DNA from: Fistulifera solaris
Taxonomy: Eukaryota > Bacillariophyta > Bacillariophyceae > Naviculales > Stauroneidaceae
Reading direction: 5' to 3'
Length of the DNA stretch: 64,000 nucleotides
Assembly: GCA_030295235.1 (NCBI GenBank)
Contig: AP026180.1
Coordinates: 1 to 64,000, forward strand
Shown here: in pieces, positions 10,642-20,322 of the stretch
How positions within the stretch are numbered: position 1 is the first letter of the stretch
Layout: the number at the start of each line of letters is the position of its first letter
Made by a program: the position numbers and the translations under genes
Notes under the pieces: model-generated
Told to the model about the DNA's origin: nothing
What the model saw: only the letters and a program-made list of their open reading frames with translations
The model's database searches: none

Positions 10642-10645
10642 TTTT
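10642..10645 (+). terminator. Pol III T-run terminator of 5S
   Basis: Four T residues follow the 5S 3' end directly, the minimal RNA polymerase III termination signal. Confidence 0.7.
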
Positions 10646-11531
10646 GCCATGTTGGTAGTAGACGTATTAAAAATGTTTATAAGCTAACTTTTTCATCTTT
10701 CAACGGTCGCGTGCTTAGATTTGACTTGATCACTCACGTCTACTCCGTGACCATGTACCTGGTACTTGGTATTGTTGGCGGCCGGCAACGGCCTTGGACG
10801 CGGGCTCACATGAGTAGAGACATCATGTCTTCTCTTGTGATTAATCGGGCGGTTGGGAGATCCGTCGAAAACTCCTTTTGCTATGTGTGCGTGTCAACTC
10901 TAGGCTCCAAATCGAAGAAGCCGCTTCTCTATCAACCGAATAATCATCATCGCTATCAGACCCATTATTTTCTTCTTATTCACTTGCTCTAAATATCTTT
11001 GTCGCCATCCAAACACCTGACAAACTTATCCATCTTCTTCTACTTCCACCGACGTTTCCTGCGATACGAGCCTAATTTTGCCGGGGTTTCCTGACACAAT
11101 CGAGGCCGATCTTGGAGTTTTGTGAGATAATACGAGGCCCGTGGCTTGATGTAAAACTCAATCTTGCGCATTCTCGCAGACCGATTTTGCCAAGACACTG
11201 AACCTTATCCTGCTGCCACTCTGCGACCTTCCTTATGTAGATGGTTCTATATTTTAATATTCGGGCAAATATTTACGATTTCCGCATCGCTTATGGGGTA
11301 ACCGTGTCCGCGGCGGCCGCGATGAGGTCTCGGCCGGCCGTGCCACGGAAGCGCGCGCACCCTGAGGCGACGTTGGAATCCCGGCGAGTAGTAGTATTTT
11401 TGCTTTTCTTGGAGCGGCGGAACGCAAAAATAACGCAGTCTTGCTTTTTTTTGCATGCACTTCTTTTGAACTCGGACGAAAAAGAGATACATTCCCTCAA
11501 GGTTGCTCATTATTTAATTTATCGTTCTAGA
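10646..11531 (+). other. Spacer between 5S rRNA and the first sorting receptor
   Basis: No gene is recognised. The spacer contains GTACCTGGTAC near 10756, a GC-rich patch at about 11305-11350, and at 11370-11384 a 15-nt exact copy of the 5S 3' part (also at 10618-10632). The promoter of the sorting receptor must lie in its right half. Confidence 0.5.
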
Positions 11532-13198
11532 ATGACAATGAAGCAGTGCGGGCTCCTTTTGTCGATGGCTGTTACGACACTGCCCTCGTTAGCGAACGCA
11601 GCGTCTTCGACCGGTACCAGCTTTCTGCAAGTTCATGTAAGTCACAACAATGATCGTTTTCTGCTCTTTCGTCTTGTTCTTCTCACTCCTACATAAACTA
11701 ATATGATAACTACACACTACATAGATCCCCCAAAAACTCAGCAAACCCGACGGATACGATCATCGCGATGCTTTATTTGGAATTCCCCCCTACGGTGGTT
11801 CCATCGCCCAGCAAGTCTATTACGCCGACGCCGATTTGTGCAGTCCGCAAGTCGACAAACGACGTGGTTATCCGGAACGGAATCGCGACAGCAACGGCAA
11901 TCAAGAACCGTGGCCGGCACCCTTCATATTAATGATTGATCGGGGCAATTGTGATTTTGTCGAAAAAGTCCGGAATGCCCAACGCGCGGGTGCGTCTGCC
12001 GTCCTCATAGCCGATACGTCGTGTCGTTGTGCCGATGATATTTGTATGAATGAAACTGGCGATGTGACGTGTGAAGCCACGGAACCGTACATGGCGGACG
12101 ATGGATCCGGGACGGATGTTTCCATTCCGTCCTTTCTCGTCTTCAAACACGATGCCGACACCTTGCGGCAAGTGTTGATTTCCAATACACCCATCCAAAT
12201 TGAAATGCGATTTTCGATTCCGGCTCCCGACAATCGTGTCGAATATGATTTATGGTCGACGCCCCGCAATTTGGTGGCCCAAGAATTTATCACCGATTTT
12301 GAACCAGCGGCGTTGGCGTTGGGGGCGACGGCGAAATTCACGCCGCACATGTACGTGTTGGATGGGGTGCGGAGTGGTTGTCGGGGACCGAATGGAGAAG
12401 ATCAATGTTTTAATTTGTGTACCAACAATGGACGGTATTGTTCGACGGATCCGGACGATGATCTCTATGCCGGGGCGTCGGGAGCCGATGTTGTCGCCGA
12501 AAGTTTGCGGAGTTTGTGCATTTGGCAAATCTACAGTCAAATAGATGGTATTGGAGCGAAATGGTGGAAGTATGTGAATGAATTTCGGGACATGTGCATT
12601 CCGGATGTAACCAATGACGAAAATTACAACAGTGCGGAATGTGTTCACGGGGCCATGGCCACGGCGGGTGTGGATCGAGCCAAGGTCGAAAAGTGTATGG
12701 CGGATTCGGGCGGTTTGGAAGGTGATGTCGAAAATACCATCTTTGAACAGCAAATGAGTGATCGAGATGCGGCAAATGTTGTGTTGATTCCTTCTTTTTC
12801 GTCAATCAGGCACCAGTGCGCGGTGAACTGGGATTCTCTACCGCATTTAAAGCAATCTGCGCCGGATTTGCCGCTGGCACTCGACCCGAAATTTGTGTCA
12901 CTTGCGCGAACTGTGCCAATGAGAAACTGTGTGTGCAAAAGGAAAGTGCGAGGCGCCGAATGGAAGCGCGGGTCAGATCTCCCTTGGCATGTTCGTTCTT
13001 TCGTTGTTGGGTTTATCACTCGTCTTTTCGACAGTAGGTTATATTCTGCATCAGAGACAGCAAGCTCATATGCGGCAACAAATTCGCGGCATCGTACAAG
13101 AATACATGCCGGTGGGAATGGACCGGAATGGTGAAATTATTGATAATTCGCTGGCTTTGGATGAAGAAGACGATGGACCACAATTTACGATCAGTTAA
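11532..13198 (+). CDS. Vacuolar sorting receptor-like protein (copy 1)
   Basis: This is a type I membrane protein of the plant VSR kind, which carries soluble cargo to the vacuole. Exon 1 (11532-11636) encodes a signal peptide (CGLLLSMAVTTLPSLANAAS). After an 88-bp GT-AG intron (11637-11724) come a protease-associated domain (FGIPPYGGSIAQQ..., FILMIDRGNCDFVEKVRNAQ, AGASAVLIAD) and a Cys-rich lumenal region (FTPHMYVLDG, CTNNGRYCSTDPDDDL, ESLRSLCIW). The VSR signature VVLIPSFFVNQAPVRGEL with AICAGF follows. A transmembrane helix (MFVLSLLGLSLVFSTVGYIL) and a short tail with EYMPV, a YxxPhi sorting signal, end the protein. Two missing bases near 12795 (T run) and 12940 (A run) break the end; corrected length is 526 aa. 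It converges on a paralog of the same corrected length. Confidence 0.87.
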
Positions 13199-13441
13199 GC
13201 AAGTCCGTTCGAGGAACCAATTTTCATGTAAATTTTTATCTAAACTACGTAGTATACGCTCTACATTATCCGGCGTCGTACATGTTACTATCGTTGCTTT
13301 TAACAAAGTACTAGTATATTCGTAAAATTATCGTTATGAGCCGTCCCGCTCTTCGTTCCATCCCTCATCAAAATACTATAGTATGCAAATATTTGAGTTT
13401 TACGTTGGTTCTCTTGCCAAAACGCAAACTCTCTGGACACT

Positions 13442-15409
13442 TTAAGACATGAGGGATGTGGAAATACCACCCGACGCAAAATCCATCGGATTGTTGTGCA
13501 TCATGGCATCTTGATCCTCGAGGGGCAAGTAGTCCGCCAAGATGCCGCGGACTTGATTGCGCATGTCGTCTTGGGTTTTTTTGTAATGCCACACCGACAA
13601 GCCACCAAACACCGCAATGACCATGAACATGGAAGACACAAAGGTGTGCTTGGAAACTCCTTCGCCCGATCCCGCCGCTGATCCACTGGTAGTGCCCGCC
13701 CTGCAGTAACCGAGGCTGACACACTCCGAAGCATTGGCACAAGACCCGCATTTTTTGCAAATATCGGGGTGGAACCCGCCGAATAACCGGCACAAATCGC
13801 GCTAAACACATTCGAAGCGGTCAATGATCCACGAATGACCACATTGTTGACGAAGGTCGAAGGAATGACTACCACTCCGCGCTGTTCTTGATTTATAATT
13901 TCCCCCGAGAGCTTGGTGTTGATTTTGTCATCGGTCGTCCCACCCGAAGCACTCATGCAATTTTCAATCTTCTTGGCATCAATCCCGGCCTTTTTGTAGG
14001 CATCTTTGATGCAATCTTCGTTGGAGAAGTAATCCGGATCTTTCTCGCGACACAGGGTAGTGAATTTATCCACGTACTCCCAGAACGGAGCTCCGACTCC
14101 ATCCGAAACGCCGTAGGCTTCCCAAATACAAAGACGACGCAAACTTTCCTTGACAACATCCGCCCCGCTAATTCCTTTGTCTAAATCATTGTCAGGATCG
14201 GTCGCACAGTACCGTCCGTTGTTGGTGCACAAGGTGTAACAGAAATTCTCTCCCTCCGAACTCTGACAACCCATTTTGAGTCCATTGTGAATGTACATGT
14301 GCGGAGTAAAGTACGCATGCTCCCCCAACGCTTCTGCCAGCGGTTTGAAATTCTTGAAAAAGTCCTTGGTGACAATATCCGACGGCGTCGTCCACAAATC
14401 GTACTCGACGCGATCGTCCGGTGTGGGCAACGCCCACGCCATTTCCACTCTGCACGACGCGATTCGCCTTGAGTTCTTCCTTGACGGGATCCGCATCGTG
14501 CTTGAACATGAGAAAGGATGGAATGGAAATATCGGCACCGGAGCCATCGTCCGCCATGATGGGTTCGGAATTTTCGCACGTCGAAATGCCCGTTTTGGAT
14601 TTGCAATCCAAATCGGAACACAGACAGGTATTGTCGGCAATCAAGACACCGGCCGCGCCGGCCTTTTGGGCGTTGCGGACTTTTTGCACAAACGTACAGC
14701 CACCCCGATCGACCATGAGAATGTAGGGTGATTCCCACGGTAGTTGTTGACCGTCGTCTCCTTTCTTTTGGGGATATCCCTTGCGCGTGTCGACGTCGCT
14801 GTCGCACAGATCGGAATCGGCGTAATACACTTGTTGCGCAATGGATCCACCGTAGGGTGGCATGCCAAAGAGTGCTTCGCGATGATCGTAACCGCCTTCC
14901 TTGTTAAGTCTTTGGGGAATCTGATAGGATATGGGAATAGAGTATATATGATACAAGGTCATTGAAACGAAGAAACAAGGAAGTTTGTAGCGAAAAAGGC
15001 TTGTGAGAGAATATTCATTTGCTAGTGAGAAATAAAACAATAATAGAAACGTCAACATGGAATCAGTGCACCCCAGCAAAAACATAGTGTCAATCGCATC
15101 ACATCAGCAATCGCGGTCGTTCTTTCCCGGACCAACCTGTGCGGCTCCTTGCGCCCCCACCGCCGCAATGCATACAGTTTTTCCTTGGTGCAAAAATACA
15201 ACCAATAGAAGAATTTTCTTTTTCTCGAGTTCATAATAGAAACAAACGGATGCAGTATATTCGTTCGTTCCCGAATCATCGTCATTCACACCAACACACA
15301 TTCGTACCTGTACGGTTAACTTGCTCGACACATGATCCGGTGCACTGCTTTGTCCTTGTGCACTGCAGACATAGGATGCGAAGAGAAGAAATGTTGTGAT
15401 TAGACGCAT
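13442..15409 (-). CDS. Vacuolar sorting receptor-like protein (copy 2)
   Basis: This is the inverted paralog of the gene at 11532-13198 with the same domain order. It has a signal peptide (MRLITTFLLFASYVCSAQG), PA domain (GMPPYGGSIAQQVYYAD, YILMVDRGGCTFVQKVRNAQ), VVVIPSTFVNNVVIRGSL, a CxxC-rich end (DICKKCGSCANASEC), a TM helix (FVSSMFMVIAVFGGLSVW) and a tail containing ADYLPLED, again YxxPhi. Exon 1 is 15409-15308 and exon 2 is 14920-13442. The 387-bp intron sits at the same codon boundary as the 88-bp intron of copy 1 (before IPQRLNK / IPQKLSK). Two frame changes occur: near 14452, best read as one extra base, and near 13767, a missing C. Corrected length is 526 aa. Confidence 0.87.
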
Positions 15410-15847
15410 TATTTATTAATTAAACAACAACAGAAGAAAAAGAAATAGGTTTGAAGCTTTCGTTGTGTGTCGTGTCGAGAGGGAAGAAAATGCCTCGCGA
15501 CGAGCGGGAGGAGCACTTTTTCTAACGAGGGCTCAAAAGAACGACGAACGAGGTGGAATTTTTTCACAAGACAGAACCGTTTGAATGACAGTGTGTACTG
15601 TTTCACTATGATCTTAGAAGTGACCCTCGGTAGTATACACACCAAGTGTATTCTGGGATCTTCTCCGGTCTCTCTACGACTCAAATGACGTTTCGACGTT
15701 TCGAAGGTCCTCATTGCCGTCGTTGCGTTCCGCCAACAACAACGATTGTTGGTTGTTGGCTACTGCCTTTACGGCAGGGAAATGATCTCATCTTGAGGTG
15801 ACAATCTGGCTCGGACAAACAATACGGAGCATTGATTCGTGACTTAT

Positions 15848-15898
15848 GACTGAAATGCAGTCGTGGTCTCCGTAAACCAACACTTTGGTACATAGTAA
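15848..15898 (+). repeat. Dispersed palindrome-containing repeat, copy A
   Basis: It consists of the palindrome GACTGAAATGCAGTC, then GTGGTCTC, then CGTAAACCAACACTTTGG, then TACATAGTAA. This is the most complete copy in the window. Confidence 0.75.
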
Positions 15899-16063
15899 AT
15901 ACGGAATACAACGTTTCGCAAGGCTCTTCGACATACAAATATCAAGGCGTGCAATGCAAACGCTGCTAAAGCTTTTACTGCAACAGCAACAAATAGATCT
16001 TAAACAATTGGTCGAACGAACGAATTGTAGTTAGCATTGTCGCTCGAAAGAATATTGAGTCAT

Positions 16064-16112
16064 GACTGAAAGCAGTCGTGGCGAATACGGACAACACTTT
16101 GGTCCATAGTAA
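16064..16112 (+). repeat. Dispersed palindrome-containing repeat, copy B
   Basis: It consists of GACTGAAAGCAGTC, then GTGGCGAA, then TACGGACAACACTTTGG, then TCCATAGTAA. It is in the same orientation as the copy at 15848, about 216 bp away. Confidence 0.75.
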
Positions 16113-16429
16113 TACAATAATCGTTTAATTAAGGCAGACGGAAATTCTGCTTTCTGGTACCTTGTACACTTCACACACACACAAGCCGTTTTCGACATCT
16201 GTGTGCGACACTGTGAACTGTGACGTTTCTATGGTCCGTCCCCCCTTCGCGTCATGCTGCATCCTGCATCGTCTCCTTCGCAACAACGACAACAACAAAA
16301 CACCATGGTGATTAACTTATTGATTTGTTAATCAATCAATTCATCCTCTTCCTAAACTGTTTTTCGCAAAGTCGATTCTCCTTCATCTCAATTTAATTGC
16401 TTAATTAGTAGTATTGGTTGAATTGCAGA

Positions 16430-17599
16430 ATGTTAACACGACAACTGGCTTCGCGCAACATCACCCGCAACTTCTCTTCGTCGTTGTATGCTCCCACACT
16501 CACGGAACGCCGTCCCGGGGAAGCCGGTCCCGGTGGACGCAGTTCCGAAGCCGCCCGCAAAGTTGCTCTTTTTGGGGCCTCGGGATTCTTGGGCAAATAC
16601 GTCAGTTCCGAACTTGGAACGAATGGATACATGGCCTACTTTGCCAATCGCGGCGATGATATGGAAATGCGCCACTGCAAACTCAGTTTCGATTTGGGAC
16701 GCACGCGGTTCGTCTTTTATAGTCCGCGCGACAAAGCGTCGATTGAAGAAGTCATTGCCGATGCCGATGTCGTCGTCAATATGATTGGTAAGTATTACGA
16801 ATCGGGACAGCCCTATCAGATTGACAAGTTTCCGTACGTATCGTACCGCAAGAATTATTCGTTTGCCGAAACGAACGTGACGATTGCGCGCACCATTGCG
16901 GAAATTTGTCGCGAGATGCAAGTCGATCATTTGGTGCACGTGTCCAGTGCGTCGGCCCGGCCCGAGGCCCGCTCCGAGTGGTCGCGCACCAAATTCGAAG
17001 GAGAAATGGCCGTGAAAGAAGCCTTCCCGTGGGCGACCATTGTGCGTCCCACGCAACTCTTCGGACAAGAAGATACCTTGATGAATTGGTTTGCCCGCAT
17101 GGCGCGTTGGCACAAAATGGTACCGTTGGTAAACGGTGGTCGATCCTTGACGCAACCGGTCTTTGTCGGGGATGTCGCCAAGACGATTCTGCGCATCTGT
17201 GACGATCCGGCCAAATTTGCCGGTCGATCCATCGATTGCTTTGGTCCGACGGACTACTCGTATCATGAATTGGCCACCTTTGCGAATGATGTCACGGAAC
17301 GCAACAAGCCCATTTTCAACTTGCCGTATGACTGGTACAAACGCATCGCGCAAGTATTGCAGTATCAGCGCAATCCGTTGATTACGCCGGATTTGGTCGA
17401 ATTGTGGATGGAAGATTTCTTGCCGCGCCTGGCACCGGACCAGTACGCGCAGCAACCGGGAGGTGTTTTGGATCCCAACTACGTCTTGACCATGAAAGAT
17501 TTGGGTGTGGAGGCGACGCCGTTGGAGAAGATTGTCTTTAGCTATTTGCATCATTATCGTGAAGGTGGACATTTTTTCAAAGTGGAGGGATACCATTAA
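16430..17599 (+). CDS. NDUFA9: NADH:ubiquinone oxidoreductase 39 kDa subunit (complex I, NDUFA9)
   Basis: This 389-aa intact single-exon protein belongs to the atypical short-chain dehydrogenase family that forms the NDUFA9 subunit of mitochondrial complex I. The N-terminus (MLTRQLASRNITRNFSSSLY) is a basic, Ser-rich mitochondrial presequence. The Rossmann nucleotide-binding motif is VALFGASGFLGKYV. DADVVVNMIG, VDHLVHVSSASARPEARSEW and TIVRPTQLFGQEDTLMNWFA are family blocks. The bound NADPH is structural rather than catalytic in characterised complexes. The ATG at 16430 begins the presequence. It lies tail-to-tail with the DUF1517-like gene, with 56 bp between stop codons. Confidence 0.95.
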   Translation: MLTRQLASRNITRNFSSSLYAPTLTERRPGEAGPGGRSSEAARKVALFGASGFLGKYVSSELGTNGYMAYFANRGDDMEMRHCKLSFDLGRTRFVFYSPRDKASIEEVIADADVVVNMIGKYYESGQPYQIDKFPYVSYRKNYSFAETNVTIARTIAEICREMQVDHLVHVSSASARPEARSEWSRTKFEGEMAVKEAFPWATIVRPTQLFGQEDTLMNWFARMARWHKMVPLVNGGRSLTQPVFVGDVAKTILRICDDPAKFAGRSIDCFGPTDYSYHELATFANDVTERNKPIFNLPYDWYKRIAQVLQYQRNPLITPDLVELWMEDFLPRLAPDQYAQQPGGVLDPNYVLTMKDLGVEATPLEKIVFSYLHHYREGGHFFKVEGYH

Positions 17600-17655
17600 A
17601 CTATTCGAACAAAAAGAATTAGCTACAAATGCCTTATTCTATGGTTTTTGTTGTC

Positions 17656-18488
17656 CTATAGTGTGATCAATGTGGGAAAATCCGCCATCAGATCGCGACT
17701 GGTTAGCGTTTCGTCGCGGGCACTGGGTGTCCACAATACTTCGGCCGCACTCACGACTTCTCCTTCGGCGACTACGGCATTGCTGGCCAGACTGGTCAGC
17801 ACTTGTCGAGTCGCTTCCATGCTAAATCCGGCACCATCGAATCTATAACATTAGAGTGAGAGAATGGCCATGCTCGAGATAGGCTGTCCGAATAAATCAT
17901 CCACTTACCGAGTGCTGTCACCTTCTATTTCTACAATGAGACTGACGACCACCATCGTTGATGTGCCTTTGTCTTCAGTATCGATTCCTGGAATATATTC
18001 CTTGAAGACACCTCGTTGTGAGCTCGTAATTTAAAAGTATATACTCCAACCGAATTATCCTTTATTGCTGTTACCTTTTCAAATTTCAAAGCTTCTGCTT
18101 CCGCCCATTGATTGAATTGAGCTTCCGCTTTGGCAGACTCGCGGAATGGGAACCATTGACTATCACTGCTGGCCGCGATCCAATCGTCACTTCTTCGCAA
18201 CAACGCAAGACAAACTTCTTTCACCAGAATTGCCAAATGCGCCGAGGATCCACCGGTCGATCGTGCTTTCCGTTCCAAATCACCAAAGATCGAATCTTTG
18301 CCTCGTTCTTTCGAAAAGAGAGCTACTTGTACTTTCCCCACGGTGATGCCTTTGCCCAAAACGCCCTCTTCTTCGAAAAGTTTGTTAAACAGAGAAAGTG
18401 AAATATCGTGGACACGTTTTTGCGAAACTGGTGTAAAGCCCGCGACAACAGAAAAGCCCCATAAGAAGACAGCGAACCGGCTTTTCAT
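17656..18488 (-). CDS. DUF1517-like plastid protein (copy 1)
   Basis: Three exons (18488-18075, 18000-17909, 17842-17656) encode 230 aa without frame errors. Introns are 74 and 66 bp; the first ends in TTCAAG, a weak acceptor. The N-terminus (MKSRFAVFLWGFSVVAGFTP) looks like a signal peptide with a VAGF-P plastid cleavage motif. The body matches the tandem neighbour: LFNKLFEEEGVLGKGITVGKVQVAL, CLALLRRSDDWIAA and STMVVVSLIVEIEGD. The C-terminus (EVVSAAEVLWTPSARDETL... then DLMADFPTLITL) resembles the C-terminal signature of DUF1517 proteins of cyanobacteria and plastids. Molecular function unknown. Confidence 0.72.
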
Positions 18489-18956
18489 TTATTTTGAACA
18501 TATACTTATTGATTGCTTTATTTAATTGCTCCGATGATTTGAGTTCTTTTGTTGCTTTGGTTGCGCGCATGCCAACAAAAATCGAGAAAGTGGCTCGTGA
18601 CTAAAGTTAAGTCACGCGAAAAAGTCGCATACACTCGGGAGGATAGTGAATTTGCGTGTCCAACATACATGAAGGAAGCTCAACCTAAATTAAGCTAGTC
18701 TACGGTATCTATAACTTGCAATTGCCAAGTAATGAAGGAACCCACTCCCGAACGAATAAATGTTCTCTATCGTAATCTTAACGACTGATAACACTGAAGC
18801 GTTCCTGACTCGTGACTACGGCTAGGCCTAAAGAACAAAATTCGGGAGTCGGGTGGCTTCTGTAGTAATGAAGCTTGCAATCTAATCATTCTAAATTATT
18901 TCTAATGAATATGTAGCGCAAATCGTCGATGACGACTGTTACGGCGTCGCGCCGTA
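18489..18956. other. Spacer between tandem DUF1517-like genes
   Basis: It is about 470 bp with no gene. It contains the near-palindrome GTGACTAAAGTTAAGTCAC at 18597-18615 and must include the promoter of copy 1. Confidence 0.5.
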
Positions 18957-19737
18957 TCATAGCGAAATCAGCTCTGGGAAATCGGCAATCAAGTCACGGC
19001 TTGTCACCGTCTCCGTTCGCTCACTGGGCGTCCAAAAGAGTTCTACGGCATTCACAACTTCCCCTTCGGCGACCATGACATCGCTGGCGATACTCGTCAA
19101 GACTTCCTTGGTTCCAGCGAGACTAAAACCAGCGCCATCGAATCTGGCAAGAGATGATTTTTAGCTCAGCACAATCGAATGATAATTTTCAACCAAGCAG
19201 TCATAGTACTTACTTTGTTTCATCTCCTTCAATTTCGATAATGAGACTGACAACCACCATGGTCGAAGTTCCTTTTTCCTCATCATCTTCGCTGGGAATG
19301 TATTCCTTCTCGAATTTTAACGCCTCAGCATTTGCCCAATCGTTGAATTGACTTTCTGCTTTTCCAGCATCATCATACTTGAACCATTTACTTTCACTAT
19401 GCGCAGCAGTCCAGTCGTCACTTCTTCTCAACAAAGCCAGGCACACATCTCGTGCTAAATAGGCCAATTCTTCCTGGTCTTCGTTGGATTCTCTGGACAG
19501 CTCTTCCAGTTGACCGAAAATGGATCCCTTTCCTCGATCCGAGGCAATCAGGGCTACCTGAACTTTCCCAACGGTGATTCCTTTCCCCAGTGGTCCTTCT
19601 TCTTCGAACAATTTGTCGAACAGTCCGAGCGTGGTGGTCAATGAACGGTGGCCGACACCCCACAAATTTGGTGCGAACGACGATACTGGAGCGCTCCACA
19701 AAATCAAGAAGGCTGCTTTCCAGACGTAATTGATCAT
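18957..19737 (-). CDS. DUF1517-like plastid protein (copy 2)
   Basis: Two exons (19737-19214 and 19143-18957, 70-bp GT-AG intron) encode 236 aa in frame. The presequence MINYVWKAAFLILWSAPVSSFAP contains the classic diatom plastid motif SSFAP. Shared blocks with copy 1 are LFDKLFEEEGPLGKGITVGKVQVAL, ARDVCLALLRRSDDWTAA, FDGAGFSLAG and AVELFWTPSERTETVTSRDL. The last intron is at the same place as the last intron of copy 1, but copy 2 lacks copy 1's first intron. The start ATG 19735-19737 is set by the presequence; open sequence further upstream lacks an ATG. Confidence 0.75.
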
Positions 19738-20322
19738 TGCTATTTCGGTCAGTTCTGTGCGAAGCGGCGGTGTCGATCTGTTTGACGATAAATATCTCTT
19801 GTACAATTGTCGACGATGAATGCGAAGTTCCAACAATCAAAGTGGAGGACGAGCTTATTATTTGCGTTGTGGATGGAGTTCAAGAAAAAATCATCGGCAT
19901 GATGATGACGTGTCACATCAGGATCATGAGAGACGATGAGACAGAGGAAATGTCTTCGTTGCGAAAATTTGGCGCGGTGACCCTGAGTGCCGCATCTGTA
20001 GTGATGTATTTTTCAATTTAAGAACCAGCCTAAAACCTCACGATTTTTGTTATCGGTCTTACCCTTCGTCTCTGATAATAAAAAGAACGCCTGTAACTGT
20101 GACATATATTTACTTAGAAAAATCGTTGTTTCAGTAGCCCTAAGTCACGCCAGGCCATCTTTCCTTTTCTCGACTGCATCTTTTCGATCACAAGTGTCCG
20201 ACGACAATCACCGAAACAAGAAAAAAAAGCCTCTGCGTGATTCTTTTCTTCCACTTCACTCATTCGGAAGAACTTTACCATTCGACAGTAATTGGGCCTC
20301 CGACCGGCTTCGTTGCAATAGA
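19738..20322. other. Divergent promoter region
   Basis: This spacer lies between DUF1517 copy 2 (minus) and the coiled-coil gene (plus). Stop-free stretches exist, but none has recognisable protein character. A GACGATGA-rich segment is at about 19895-19950. I see nothing else definite. Confidence 0.4.

Larger units (their letters stand above)
15410..16429. other. Gene-free spacer with two copies of the dispersed repeat
   Basis: There is no credible gene. It separates the divergent sorting receptor copy 2 and NDUFA9. Two direct copies of the palindrome-containing repeat lie at 15848-15898 and 16064-16112. A GATTAAC...GTTAATC inverted repeat is at 16310-16333, and GGAAATTCTG near 16141 echoes the motif array at 8037. 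The AATTGCAG just before the NDUFA9 ATG could be a 5'UTR splice acceptor (unproven). Confidence 0.6.

Noticed and set aside
10621-10992. Open frame beginning inside the 5S gene
   Set aside because: It overlaps the 5S rRNA 3' end and has no protein character.
1-15000. Interpreting the broken genes as a pseudogene cluster
   Set aside because: Breaks are single-base, in homopolymers, spread over unrelated essential genes, and leave every catalytic motif intact.
14925-15085. Open frame extending the sorting receptor exon 2 upstream
   Set aside because: It is intron sequence; a signal peptide exon at 15409-15308 and the conserved intron position in the paralog explain the true start.
16433-17596. 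A 387-codon open frame on the minus strand
   Set aside because: It lies exactly opposite NDUFA9, has no recognisable protein character and follows from codon bias on the coding strand.
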